A stretch of 64,000 nucleotides of DNA. Origin: Streptomyces katrae. Its GTDB lineage: Bacteria; Actinomycetota; Actinomycetes; Streptomycetales; Streptomycetaceae. Below are positions 25,574 through 33,960 of the stretch, in pieces; position 1 is the first letter of the stretch, and the number at the start of each line of letters is the position of its first letter. Both the position numbers and the translations under genes were made by a program. Under the pieces are notes generated by a model, which did not search any database, had not been told where the DNA came from, and saw nothing but the letters and a program-made list of their open reading frames with translations. The stretch lies in NCBI RefSeq assembly GCF_000717655.1, contig NZ_JNZY01000024.1, forward strand, positions 1-64,000. Reading direction: 5' to 3'.

Positions 25574-27073
25574 GTGAGAACAGCGATCATCAAGGCCCGG
25601 GTGCCGGCACCGGTACTGTCCGCAGGTCTCTTCATCGGGGCGGTGGCGGCTGTTGGCACCGGTGTCGCCACCCTGTGGTGGGGCATACCGGCGGCGGTCT
25701 GCGCCTTCCTCGCGGGCTGGCAGCCGGGGCGGAACCGCAGCACGGGTGCGGCCTTGGCCGGAGTGCTCGGGGCCGCCGTGGTGGCTGTGCTCCTGGTGCC
25801 GGCATGGTTGGGCTGGGCGAGCCAGTTCGTGGGATTGTTGCTCGTGGCGGCGATGCTGCCGTGGTTCGCGGGCCGGTTCCTGCGCCAGTACCGGGCACTG
25901 GTTCGGGCTGGGTGGGAGCGGGCCGCGAGGCTGGAGAGGGAGCAGCATCTGGTCGCCGAACAGGCCCGGTTGCGCGAGCGGACCCGGATCGCGCAGGACA
26001 TGCATGACCTCCTGGGCCACGACCTCAGCCTCATCGCCCTGTCCGCGGGGGCACTGAAGCTGGCCCCTGGTCTGTCTGAGGACCACCGGGCCACCGCCCG
26101 GGACATCCGCGTCAGGGCGGGAGCCGCCGTGGACCGGCTCGGCGAGGTGATCGGTGTACTGCGCGGGCCATCGGATCCGGTTCCGGGGCCCGAGCCCGGC
26201 GCTGGGCTCACCGCACTCGGGGCCCTGGTGGACCGGGCGGCCGCGGCGGGGCTTGACGTCCGGCTGCGGGTAGAAGGCGAAGCGGCGGCCGGTGACGCGC
26301 CGCTGGCCGTCGAGCGGGCCGTGCTGCGCGTCGTCCAGGAGGCGCTGACAAACGTTGCCAAGCACGCCCCGGGGCACCGGGCGACCGTCGTCGTCCGACA
26401 CGTGGAAGGACGGACCGAGGTCAGTGTGAGGAACAGGCCGGTCCCCTCCATGTCTACGGCCCACCATGACCGCGCCGCCCGTCCCGCACCCGGGTCCCGG
26501 GCCTCCGCACCCGGCGAGGGCCACCGCTTCGGTCTCATCGGCCTGGATGAGCGCGTCCGACTGGCCGGTGGAACCTTCACATCGGGCCCCGAGGGCGGCG
26601 GGTTCGCCGTCCGGGCCGGGCTCCCGCACCGCCCCGGATCCGTGCACCCGCCACGCCACGCCGAGCCCGATGGTCCAGGTGGCGTACTGCCTCCTGAGCA
26701 CCGCAGTGCCCGTCGCCGTCTGGGCCGTACCGCCGCCGCGGCCGTCCTGGTGCCGCTGTGCACCACCGCGTTGCTCATCGGCGGGGTACGGGCGTGGGAC
26801 ACCGTAACTGCTCGGGAGTCGGTACTCGCCCCCCAGGACTACGCCCTCCTGCGCGTTGGGCAGTCACGCGCGGACGTGGCGCCGTACCTGCCCGAGCGCC
26901 AGACGACCCGTCGCCCGGCAGTACCCACGCCCACACCACAAGATGCGGCCTGCGAGTTCTACGTACAGACCGGCGACCCGTTCGACGACCGCTCGGGGGA
27001 CATCTACCGTCTCTGCTTCCGGGCCGGCCGCCTGGTCTCCACCGACAACTACACCGGGAAGGCCGTCCGATGA
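25574..27073 (+). CDS. Two-component sensor histidine kinase with C-terminal extra domain
   Basis: 499 residues, HisKA_3/NarX-DesK type. Three to four N-terminal membrane helices (residues about 10-105) are followed by the dimerisation helix RTRIAQDMHDLLGHDLSLIA with phospho-acceptor H144, then the ATPase domain (VVQEALTNVAKHAPGHRATV N-box and GLIGLDERVRLAGGTFTSGP G-box region). After the kinase, an Arg-rich link leads to another transmembrane helix (AAAAVLVPLCTTALLIGGVR) and a 90-residue segment with YALLRVGQSRADVAPYLP, resembling SmpA/BamE-like folds, probably outside the membrane. GTG 25574 is preferred; a GTG at 25502 is possible. Its stop overlaps the regulator start (ATGA). Confidence 0.88.
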   Translation: MRTAIIKARVPAPVLSAGLFIGAVAAVGTGVATLWWGIPAAVCAFLAGWQPGRNRSTGAALAGVLGAAVVAVLLVPAWLGWASQFVGLLLVAAMLPWFAGRFLRQYRALVRAGWERAARLEREQHLVAEQARLRERTRIAQDMHDLLGHDLSLIALSAGALKLAPGLSEDHRATARDIRVRAGAAVDRLGEVIGVLRGPSDPVPGPEPGAGLTALGALVDRAAAAGLDVRLRVEGEAAAGDAPLAVERAVLRVVQEALTNVAKHAPGHRATVVVRHVEGRTEVSVRNRPVPSMSTAHHDRAARPAPGSRASAPGEGHRFGLIGLDERVRLAGGTFTSGPEGGGFAVRAGLPHRPGSVHPPRHAEPDGPGGVLPPEHRSARRRLGRTAAAAVLVPLCTTALLIGGVRAWDTVTARESVLAPQDYALLRVGQSRADVAPYLPERQTTRRPAVPTPTPQDAACEFYVQTGDPFDDRSGDIYRLCFRAGRLVSTDNYTGKAVR

Positions 27074-27768
27074 TCCGGATCCTGATCGCCGACGACGAGC
27101 CCATGATCCGCGCAGGCGTCCGCGCAGTCCTTGCCACTGACCCCGGTATCACTGTCGTCGCCGAGGCAGCCGATGGCCACCAGGCGGTGGAGCTCGTCCG
27201 GCGCCACCGCCCGCATGTGGCCGTCCTCGACATACGGATGCCGGGGACCGGCGGTTTGGAAGCTGTCGTCGAGATCCGAAGGACCGTCCCCGAAACGGGG
27301 GTTGTGATGCTGACGACCTTTGGGGAGGACGAGTACATCCTGCGGGCCCTCAGCGAAGGTGCCGCCGGCTTCCTGATCAAGTCCGGCGAGCCGGAGGAGC
27401 TGATCGCCGGTGTCCGTGCGGTTGCCGGCGGCGCGGCCTACCTGTCACCGAAGGTCGCGGCCCGGGTCGTCGCCCATCTCGCCGCGGGGGGTGCGGGCGC
27501 CCAGGTCGGCCGCCGTTCCGCGGCCCGCGCTCGCGTCGAGGCCCTGACCGCCCGTGAGCGGGACGTGCTCGGCTTCCTCGGCAGCGGTCTCTCCAACGGG
27601 CAGATCGCGCGCCGCCTGCACCTGGCGGAGGGAACGGTGAAGGCCCACGTCAGCTCGATCCTCGCCCGCCTCGGCGTCCACAACCGGGCCGCAGCCGCCG
27701 TGGTCGCGCACGAGGCCGGCGTGGTCCCGGTGCCGTCCGACCCCCGGCTGCCCTACAAGGAAAGCTGA
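27070..27768 (+). CDS. NarL/FixJ-type response regulator
   Basis: 232 residues, partner of the preceding kinase. Receiver domain: MIRILIADDEPMIRAGVRAV with the acidic pair, phospho-acceptor D54 in VAVLDIRMPG, switch Thr in VVMLTTFGEDEY and K in FLIKSGEPEEL. The LuxR-type HTH covers about residues 160-225 (LTARERDVLGFLGSGLSNGQ, IARRLHLAEGTVKAHVSSIL). Controls unknown genes, possibly the convergent PAP2 phosphatase, which is often adjacent to such pairs. Its last 324 bases are overlapped by the antisense PAP2 reading frame. Confidence 0.92.
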   Translation: MIRILIADDEPMIRAGVRAVLATDPGITVVAEAADGHQAVELVRRHRPHVAVLDIRMPGTGGLEAVVEIRRTVPETGVVMLTTFGEDEYILRALSEGAAGFLIKSGEPEELIAGVRAVAGGAAYLSPKVAARVVAHLAAGGAGAQVGRRSAARARVEALTARERDVLGFLGSGLSNGQIARRLHLAEGTVKAHVSSILARLGVHNRAAAAVVAHEAGVVPVPSDPRLPYKES

Positions 27769-28446
27769 CACCGCCCGTACGGCAATCGGCAGTACGAGGA
27801 GCCGTACGGTCACCACGGCCGTCGCGCCGAGCGCCGCGCCCGCCAGGACGTCGTGCGGATAGTGCACCCCGACCAGCACCCGCAACAAGGCGGCCACCCC
27901 CGCCACCGGCAGCACCAGGGCCGCGAGCCGAGGACGTACCAAGGTCACGCCCACTGCCAGCGCGACCGCCAGGGTGGCATGGTTGCTGGGGAACGACCAG
28001 TCGCCCGGCTCGGGACACGATGCGAGGGCCGAGATCCCTGGCAGGGCACGGCACGGACGTTCCTCGTCGACGAGGAGTTTGACCGCCTCACTCAGTCCGT
28101 AGGCGACAACGGTCCCGGCGGCCGCCACTGCCACCCCGGCCAGGCCCGGCACGTCACGGCGGCGCAGGGCGCTCCAGCCGACCCAGGCCAGCAGCAGGCC
28201 CAGGAACAGCAAAGTACCCTCACTCGCCGCTTCCAGGGCGGTCTCGGCCCACGCCGGCCCGTCCGCCACGCTTCCGGTCAGGGCACGGTAGGCCCTCTCA
28301 GAGAGGCCCGCCGTGACGTGCACCGGTTCATTCGTGCCCAGTGTGCCGTCGGGCGCCAGCCAAACCACAGCCGCTGCCCCCGTCCCGGCCGAGGCGACCG
28401 CCGCCGGCAGCCGTCGGCCCCACCCGTACTGCTTGATCGATTCCAT
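27445..28446 (-). CDS. PAP2-family phosphatase, 3-prime end running antisense into the regulator gene
   Basis: 333 residues. Residues 1-225 are a complete PAP2 membrane phosphatase with about six helices and all three motifs: KLLVDEERP, SFPSNHA and RVLVGVHYPHDVLAG (catalytic His and Asp). Such enzymes dephosphorylate undecaprenyl pyrophosphate or lipid phosphates. The frame does not stop at the natural end (near VRLLVLPIAVRAVSAF) but continues 108 codons through the complement of the response regulator's 3-prime end, giving a Gly/Asp/Arg-rich tail with no domain. Either a stop codon was lost, or a small frameshift hides the true end around 27760-27780. Confidence 0.82.
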   Translation of the reverse strand: MESIKQYGWGRRLPAAVASAGTGAAAVVWLAPDGTLGTNEPVHVTAGLSERAYRALTGSVADGPAWAETALEAASEGTLLFLGLLLAWVGWSALRRRDVPGLAGVAVAAAGTVVAYGLSEAVKLLVDEERPCRALPGISALASCPEPGDWSFPSNHATLAVALAVGVTLVRPRLAALVLPVAGVAALLRVLVGVHYPHDVLAGAALGATAVVTVRLLVLPIAVRAVSAFLVGQPGVGRHRDHAGLVRDHGGCGPVVDAEAGEDRADVGLHRSLRQVQAARDLPVGETAAEEAEHVPLTGGQGLDASAGRGTAADLGARTPRGEMGDDPGRDLR

Positions 28447-28570
28447 GCCATCGACGGTAGGAACACCGCAGGCCGGGGGCCCTGGCCGAACGGCAGCCCA
28501 GTCCCCCGACGATCGTCAGGGTTGACCGGACACTCTCGGAGATCCAGAGGCTGTCGCGAAGCCGTGAGCG

Positions 28571-28789
28571 TCATGCGGTAGCGGCTTCCATGGGCGGTGG
28601 CTGGGCCGTGTAGTGGCGTCGGTCGCGGATGAGGGCCCACAGGACGTTGAGGCGGCGGCGCACCCGGGCCTGCGGACGCCTGCCCACCACCGGCCCCCGC
28701 CCTCTTTTCACGGTGCCCGCCCCCTGTCGGGGTCCGGCACGGGCCGTGGAGCTCCGTCGGGCCGGGCAGCGACATGGGCCCGACAGCAC
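28571..28789 (-). pseudogene. Transposase C-terminal remnant, possibly IS110-type
   Basis: The 3-prime part of this frame reads RVRRRLNVLWALIRDRRHYT followed by AQPPPMEAATA, which resembles the conserved end of IS110/IS1647-like transposases (RRRxNVLWALxRD). Everything upstream is Arg/Pro-rich and unlike a transposase. The rest of the 466-base gap between the PAP2 gene and the membrane protein shows nothing else. A short match, hence modest confidence. Confidence 0.45.
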
Positions 28790-28912
28790 GACGGCGTCGT
28801 TGCCGCCGCCGTACGTCCCGGCGCATCAGCTGTGAGGCGGTGCACCGGGCGGGTGGCTCCCGCCGACGATCACCATGCGCTCGGGCAGGTGTCGGCGCGC
28901 GCTGCGGGGTGC

Positions 28913-29485
28913 TCAGCGGTTGGTGTTGAGGAACCCGATCGCGACGGCGCCCCACCAGCAGGCCTGGGAGAAGAGCGCCGTGGCGCCGCCCCAGGCCATC
29001 AGGCCGCGGCCGATCGGCTCGGTGGCTTCGGTGAGGCGGCGGCCGAGCAGGCCCGCCTGGAGGCCGTTGAGGGTGAGGAGGCCGACCAGTGCGATCTTCG
29101 TCTGGGTCAGTGGGGAGTGGAGGTCGGGATGGAGCATGAGCCCGCTCGCGACCAGCCCGCCGAGTCCGGCCCAGATCGGCATGTGGAGCCGGGACGTGGC
29201 GGACAGGACCTCGGTGAGCGAGCAGCGGCCGGTGGTCCACAGCAAGCCGTAGTAGTCGGCGGAGAGCACCGCGCCGAAGCCGAGTATCAGCGAGGCGAGG
29301 TGCACGAAGAGCGCAGCGGTGTGCAGCGACTGGTCGGTGCGCACGTGGAGGGAGAACCACAGCCCCGCCGTCAGAACCATCATCGCCACCAGGCCGGCTG
29401 CCGCCACGGTCCACCACGAGTCGTACAGACGTACCGGGCGGCACGGGGTTCTGGCAGGCACCGAGGCGGCGGCGGGGGACAGCAT
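28913..29485 (-). CDS. Iron-box-associated integral membrane protein
   Basis: 190 residues with about five transmembrane helices: VAAAGLVAMMVLTAGLWFSL, ALFVHLASLILGFGAVLSAD, IWAGLGGLVASGLML, IALVGLLTLNGLQAGLLG and ALFSQACWWGAVAIGF. His residues in or near helices (FVHLASL, SRLHMPIWAG, LMLHPDL) could bind heme or metal. I do not recognise the family. The start is the ATG 29483-29485 with GGAG upstream; a GTG at 29533 is possible but would put the start within nine bases of the iron box. That box (29541-29559) lies directly upstream, so expression should rise when iron is scarce. Confidence 0.7.
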   Translation of the reverse strand: MLSPAAASVPARTPCRPVRLYDSWWTVAAAGLVAMMVLTAGLWFSLHVRTDQSLHTAALFVHLASLILGFGAVLSADYYGLLWTTGRCSLTEVLSATSRLHMPIWAGLGGLVASGLMLHPDLHSPLTQTKIALVGLLTLNGLQAGLLGRRLTEATEPIGRGLMAWGGATALFSQACWWGAVAIGFLNTNR

Positions 29486-29540
29486 GAGAAGGGCTCCGGG
29501 GGCGGTACGGGCGCGGGCCGGCACAAGACCCACGCAGAGG

Positions 29541-29559
29541 CGAGGTAAGGCTTACCTAA
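29541..29559. promoter_or_regulatory. Iron box (DmdR/IdeR operator)
   Basis: CGAGGTAAGGCTTACCTAA matches the actinobacterial iron-box consensus TTAGGTTAGGCTAACCTAA at 15 of 19 positions and is nearly palindromic. It is upstream of the minus-strand membrane protein at 28913-29485 and 105 bases past the end of the ABC ATPase gene. Confidence 0.85.
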
Positions 29560-29664
29560 ATCTCGCTGTTCGTCAATGCGGGTCCGCAGGCTGGAAGCCG
29601 GAGCGTCCGCTGACCGCTTCGGCCGACGCTGCGCACGCCGACCGCCCCCGTGGCCGTTGGAGCG

Positions 29665-30495
29665 TCAGGTCCTGCGCCCTCCCTCGGGGATGACCAGAGG
29701 AGTGCCGGCGACCGGGCATTCGATGACGGCCGCACGCAGGCCGAAGACCTCGTACACCAGTTCCGGGGTGACGATCTCGGAGGGTGTCCCGGCGGCCATG
29801 ACCCGGCCCTCGCGCATCGCGATCAGGTGGTCGGCGTAGCGGCAGGCGAGGTTCAGCTCGTGCAGCACCATCACGACGGTGCGGCCCTCGGAGCGGTTCA
29901 GGTCCGCCACCAGTTCCAGGACGTCGACCTGGTGGGCCAGGTCCAGGTAGGTGGTCGGCTCGTCGAGGAGGAGGACCGAGGTGTCCTGGGCCAGGGCCAT
30001 GGCGATCCAGACGCGCTGGCGCTGGCCGCCGGAGAGCTCGTCGATGGAGCGCTCCGCCAGGTCGGACGCGCCGGTGGCGGTGAGGGCGGCGTCGACGGCG
30101 GCCTCGTCCGCCGAGGACCACTGGCGCCACCAGCGCTGGTGCGGGGTGCGGCCGCGGGCGACCAGGTCCCGCACGGTGATGCCGTCCGGCGCGCTGGGGG
30201 TCTGCGGCAGCAGGGCCAGCCGCAGGGCGAAGTCCCGGGAGGACAGGGAGGCGATGTCCTCGCCGTCCAGCAGGACGGTTCCCCCGGCCGGCTTGAGGAG
30301 GCGGGCCAAGGCGCGCAGGGCGGTGGACTTTCCGCAGGCGTTCGGGCCGACCAGGGCGGTGACCCGGCCCGCCGGGATGGACAGGTCGAGGTCGTCGGCG
30401 ACGATCCGGTCGCCGTATCCCAGGCGGAGGCCGGCACCGTGGATTGCGGCCGGGCGGGTGCCGGTCGGTGGGGCGGTCAGCGGGGCGGTCATCAT
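29665..30495 (-). CDS. Ferric-siderophore ABC transporter, ATP-binding protein (FecE-like)
   Basis: 276 residues. Walker A GPNACGKST, signature LSGGQRQRVWIAMALAQDTS, Walker B VLLLDEPTTYLDLAHQVDVL and the switch His in VVMVLHELNLACRYADHLIA are all intact; LPQTPSAPDGITVRDLVARG is the family Q-loop. It energises import of ferric siderophores through the two FecCD permeases. The ATG overlaps the stop of the upstream permease (TGATG), so the three genes form a coupled operon led by the iron box at 32636. The last position of Walker A before C is Ala rather than Gly, which should be tolerated. Confidence 0.93.
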   Translation of the reverse strand: MMTAPLTAPPTGTRPAAIHGAGLRLGYGDRIVADDLDLSIPAGRVTALVGPNACGKSTALRALARLLKPAGGTVLLDGEDIASLSSRDFALRLALLPQTPSAPDGITVRDLVARGRTPHQRWWRQWSSADEAAVDAALTATGASDLAERSIDELSGGQRQRVWIAMALAQDTSVLLLDEPTTYLDLAHQVDVLELVADLNRSEGRTVVMVLHELNLACRYADHLIAMREGRVMAAGTPSEIVTPELVYEVFGLRAAVIECPVAGTPLVIPEGGRRT

Positions 30496-31559
30496 CAGCC
30501 TCCCTTTCCGGCCCGGTTGGCCCGGGCGAGGAGCAGCAGCAGGTACGGGGCGCCCACGGCGCCGGTGAGAACGCCGACGGGCAGTTCGGTCGGCGCCAGC
30601 ACGAGGCGGGCGGCCAGGTCGGCGAGGACCAGCAGCACCGCCCCGGTGAGGGCGCTGATCATCAGCGGGATCCCCGCGGTGCCGGCGAGGCGGCGGGCGA
30701 TCTGCGGTGCGCCGAGCGCGATGAAGGCGATCGGCCCGGCGGCGGAGGTGGCCAGGGCGGTGAGGCAGGTGGCGAGCACGAGCAGCGCGATGCGCGAGTG
30801 CTTCAGCGGGATGCCGAGGCTGCGTGCGGTGTCGTCGTCGTACTGGAGCAGTTGGTACGGGCGCGCGAGCGCCAGGGTCAGCGGCATGAGGACCGCGAGG
30901 GCGATCCCGGACCACTGGACGTGTTCGTAGCCGCGGCCGTTGAGGCTGCCGGTGAGCCAGACCATGGCGCGGGAGGCCTGGTCGATGTCGGCGCGGGCGA
31001 GCAGCCAGCGGGTCAGGGCGATGAGGGCGCCGTTCGCGGCGAGCCCGACGAGCACGAAGCGGTAGCCGGTGATGGTGCCGTCGCGGTAGGCGAGCAGGTA
31101 GATGACGGCGGAGGTGAGCAGCGCACCCGCGAGGGCGCCGAAGGGCACGGCCCCGAAGGTGCCCGCCCCCGCGGAGGTGACGCCGCCGATCAGGATCGCG
31201 GCGACCGCGCCGGCGCCGGAGCCGGCCGCGATGCCGATGAGGTCGGGACTGGCCAGGGAGTTGCGGGTGACGGCCTGGTAAACGGCTCCGGCCAGGCCGA
31301 AGGCGGCGCCGACCAGGAGTGCGGTGAGCGCGCGTGGAAGGCGGAGTTCATGGACGATCAGGTCGGCGGCGCCGTCACCGAAGCCGAGGACCGCGCCGAG
31401 CACCTCGCCGACGGGGATGGCGTACGTGCCGAGGGACACGGACGCGATGAGCCCGGCGAAACCGGTGACGGCGAGCACGAGGACGGCAACGGCGACCCGG
31501 GGCCGCACCGCCACGCCGATCGGGCCGGCCTCCCACCGGAGCAGGCTGGTCAGGCTCAT
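30495..31559 (-). CDS. FecCD-family iron-siderophore permease
   Basis: 354 residues, about ten transmembrane helices. Family landmarks: ELRLPRALTALLVGAAFGLA near the N-terminus, GAVYQAVTRNSLASPDLIGI, the ATPase-coupling loop ARSLGIPLKHSRIALLVLA and AGPIAFIALGAPQIARRLAG. One half of the FecC/FecD-like heterodimer, together with the gene upstream. Its ATG overlaps the stop of that gene by four bases. Confidence 0.93.
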   Translation of the reverse strand: MSLTSLLRWEAGPIGVAVRPRVAVAVLVLAVTGFAGLIASVSLGTYAIPVGEVLGAVLGFGDGAADLIVHELRLPRALTALLVGAAFGLAGAVYQAVTRNSLASPDLIGIAAGSGAGAVAAILIGGVTSAGAGTFGAVPFGALAGALLTSAVIYLLAYRDGTITGYRFVLVGLAANGALIALTRWLLARADIDQASRAMVWLTGSLNGRGYEHVQWSGIALAVLMPLTLALARPYQLLQYDDDTARSLGIPLKHSRIALLVLATCLTALATSAAGPIAFIALGAPQIARRLAGTAGIPLMISALTGAVLLVLADLAARLVLAPTELPVGVLTGAVGAPYLLLLLARANRAGKGG

Positions 31560-32629
31560 CGGGTGTGCTCCTTCAGCTTGCCCCGCTTGACGAGGAGGGC
31601 GAGGAAGGGAGCGCCGAGCAGGGCGGTGACGACTCCGGCCTCGAGTTCACCGGGGCGGGCGACCATCCGCCCGACGACGTCCGCGGTGAGCATGAGGGAG
31701 GCTCCGCCCAGCGCCGAACAGGGCACCAGCCAGCGGGCGTCGGGACCGGTGAAGGCCCGTACGATGTGCGGCACGACGAGGCCGATGAACGTGACCGGGC
31801 CGGCCGCCGCGACGGCGGTGCCCGCGAGGAGGATGACGGCCACGGCGCCGAGCGCGCGTGTCGTGCGGACCTTGGTGCCCAGGCTGCTGGCGAGGTCGTC
31901 CCCGAGCGCGAGGGCGTTGAGCCTGCCGCTGAGCCCGATCGCCAGCACGAGCCCTGCGGCGGCGAACGGCAGGAGATTCAGGGCGAGTCCGGAATCCCGC
32001 CCGGCGAGGGAGCCCACCGCCCAGAAGCGGTACTGGTCGAGCGTGCGGACGTCGAGCAGGACGAGGGTGTTGGTCCCCGCGTCGAGCAGCACGGTGACGG
32101 CGGCACCGGCGAGCGCCAACTTGGCGGGAGTGGCCCCGCCGTACCCGGTCCCGCCGACGGCGTACGCGAGCAGCCCGGCGAGCGCTGCGCCCAGGAAGGC
32201 GAACCAGATGTACTGGTAAGGGCTCGTCAGCCCGAGTGCGCCGATGGCGGCGGCAACGGCGAACGAGCCGCCCGCACTGATGCCGATCAGGCCCGGGTCG
32301 CCGAGCGGGTTGCGCGTGATGTCCTGGGCCACGGCTCCGGCCGCGCCGAGCGACAGGCCGACGACCAGACCAAGGAGCGTGCGGGGCATGCGGAGTTCGC
32401 GGATGACCACGGCATCACCGTCGGTGCCGCCGGCTATCGCGGTCAGCACGTCGGAGAGCGGAACGGCCTTGGTACCGATGGCGAGGGAGGCACAGACGGC
32501 CGCGAAGACGGCGGCGAGGAGTGTCACCGTCAGTGCAGCACGGGTGGAGGTTCGGCGCAGGGCGGGGCGTGGTGGCGGCGCGGGGCGGGCTGTGTCGGCC
32601 GCCCCGGCGACGGCGGGCTTCAAGGTCAC
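31556..32629 (-). CDS. FecCD-family iron-siderophore permease
   Basis: 357 residues, about ten transmembrane helices: ELRMPRTLLGLVVGLSLGAA, AVAQDITRNPLGDPGLIGIS, ASSLGTKVRTTRALGAVAVI and AGPVTFIGLVVPHIVRAFTG. First gene of the uptake operon. The GTG start (32627-32629) lies seven bases from the iron box, so the transcript leader is very short and the box probably overlaps the promoter. A polar 30-residue N-terminus precedes the first helix. Confidence 0.93.
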   Translation of the reverse strand: MTLKPAVAGAADTARPAPPPRPALRRTSTRAALTVTLLAAVFAAVCASLAIGTKAVPLSDVLTAIAGGTDGDAVVIRELRMPRTLLGLVVGLSLGAAGAVAQDITRNPLGDPGLIGISAGGSFAVAAAIGALGLTSPYQYIWFAFLGAALAGLLAYAVGGTGYGGATPAKLALAGAAVTVLLDAGTNTLVLLDVRTLDQYRFWAVGSLAGRDSGLALNLLPFAAAGLVLAIGLSGRLNALALGDDLASSLGTKVRTTRALGAVAVILLAGTAVAAAGPVTFIGLVVPHIVRAFTGPDARWLVPCSALGGASLMLTADVVGRMVARPGELEAGVVTALLGAPFLALLVKRGKLKEHTR

Positions 32630-32635
32630 GCCTCA

Positions 32636-32654
32636 CAAGGTAAGGCACACCTTA
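32636..32654. promoter_or_regulatory. Iron box of the permease operon
   Basis: CAAGGTAAGGCACACCTTA, 13 of 19 matches to TTAGGTTAGGCTAACCTAA, immediately upstream of the minus-strand permease/ATPase operon. Confidence 0.82.
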
Positions 32655-32735
32655 ACGCACTGTGCGGTCCGCTCGGTCGAATACGACCCGGGGTGGATTC
32701 AAGCCTGAACAGCCGCTATTCTCACAGCGCTTCAC

Positions 32736-32754
32736 ACAGGTAAGCCTTGCCTAA
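32736..32754. promoter_or_regulatory. Iron box of the binding-protein gene
   Basis: ACAGGTAAGCCTTGCCTAA, 13 of 19 matches to the iron-box consensus, about 75 bases upstream of the lipoprotein start at 32828. Together with the box at 32636 it controls both sides of a divergent promoter. Confidence 0.82.
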
Positions 32755-32827
32755 GTCACTGGCCAACGGTTTTTCACAACCTGTCACCAGTCGCTCGTCT
32801 GCACCGTCAGCTCATGGGAGAGACCCG

Positions 32828-33847
32828 ATGAACACCTTCACTCAGCGTCGCCGGCCCGGCCGGATCGCCGCTGCCGTCCTGACGGCAGCACTGGCCTTCT
32901 CGCTGGCCGCCTGCGGTGGCGGAAGTGGAGATGGCAAGGCCTCCGGGGCTTCGGACAAGCCCGCCGCGGCCGACGCCGGCTTCCCGCGCACCATCACCCA
33001 CGACAAGGGCACCACGGAGGTCAAGACCAAGCCCAAGCGCGTCGTGGCGCTGGACAACAGCCTGGTCGAAGCCGTCGTCGCCCTGGACGCCCCGCTGGTC
33101 GGCGGCGTCGCCGCGTACCGTGACCAGAAGGGCTTCCCGGCCTACCTCGGCGACGCCGTCAAGAACACCAAGGACGTCGGCCCGCTCGACAACCCCAACC
33201 TTGAGGCGATCGCGGCCCTCAAGCCGGACCTCATCGTCTCGGCGACCGTCCGCCACGCGGACCTGTACGACCGGTTGAGCCAGATCGCCCCGACCGTCTT
33301 CGTCAAGACGACGGGTCCGATCTGGAAGGAGAACATCACCTTCCTCGGTACGGCACTCGGCCAGGAGGAGAAGGCCAAGGCCAAGCTCACGGCGTACGAG
33401 ACCCGCGCCAAGAAGATCGGTGACGCCATCAACGCCCAGGGCGGCGGCAGCGGCGAGGGCGGCAAGCCGACCGTCTCGGTCACCCGCTTCGTGGACGGCC
33501 CGACCCGCATCTACCTGCCGAAGAGCTTCTCCGGCATCATCCTGACGGACATGGGTCTGCTGCGGCCGGAGAACCAGCGGGACACCGTGAAGTTCAACAT
33601 CGAGATCAGCGAGGAGCAGATTCAGCAGGTCGACGCCGACCACGTCTTCCTCACGGCCTTCTCGGGCGGCGCGGACCGCAAGAAGAAGTTCATGGAGAAC
33701 CCGCTGTGGCAGCGCCTGAACGCCGTCCAGAAGGGCAACGTCCACGAGGTGGACGACGCCACCTGGATGACCTCGGTCTCGCTCCAGGGCGCCGACATGG
33801 TCCTGGACGACATCGCCAAGATCTTCAAGGTCGACCCCGCCAAGTGA
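32828..33847 (+). CDS. Iron-siderophore ABC transporter substrate-binding lipoprotein
   Basis: 339 residues. Lipoprotein signal: basic start NTFTQRRRPGR, hydrophobic core and lipobox LAAC (C29). The mature protein is a class III (FhuD/FecB-like) binding protein: ITHDKGTTEVKTKPKRVVAL, DNPNLEAIAALKPDLIVSAT, KENITFLGTALGQEEKAKAK and the late DDATWMTSVSLQGADMVLDD. It captures the ferric siderophore outside the membrane and delivers it to the divergent FecCD permeases. Separate promoter with its own iron box. The sequence does not define the ligand; the adjacent biosynthetic operon suggests its own product. Confidence 0.93.
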   Translation: MNTFTQRRRPGRIAAAVLTAALAFSLAACGGGSGDGKASGASDKPAAADAGFPRTITHDKGTTEVKTKPKRVVALDNSLVEAVVALDAPLVGGVAAYRDQKGFPAYLGDAVKNTKDVGPLDNPNLEAIAALKPDLIVSATVRHADLYDRLSQIAPTVFVKTTGPIWKENITFLGTALGQEEKAKAKLTAYETRAKKIGDAINAQGGGSGEGGKPTVSVTRFVDGPTRIYLPKSFSGIILTDMGLLRPENQRDTVKFNIEISEEQIQQVDADHVFLTAFSGGADRKKKFMENPLWQRLNAVQKGNVHEVDDATWMTSVSLQGADMVLDDIAKIFKVDPAK

Positions 33848-33891
33848 CCTGGACTCGGCCGCGGTTGAGCAGCGCCGACGGCAACTGAAAA

Positions 33892-33941
33892 AACGACCGC
33901 GGGCCGGTACCGGGAGATCCCGGTACCGGCCCGCGGTCGTT
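33892..33941. terminator. Long perfect hairpin, bidirectional terminator
   Basis: A perfect 24-base stem around a two-base loop (core CCGGTACCGGGA / TCCCGGTACCGG). On the minus strand it is followed by a run of six T, making it a canonical intrinsic terminator for the FhuF-like gene; without the T-tract it should also stop transcription from the lipoprotein gene. Confidence 0.9.
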
Positions 33942-33960
33942 CGCACCGTACGGTGCGCGC

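Noticed and set aside
30444..32743. Two long plus-strand frames (591 and 392 residues) opposite the permeases
   Set aside because: The two FecCD permeases on the minus strand explain the DNA; plus-strand frames are low-complexity Gly/Glu/Arg.
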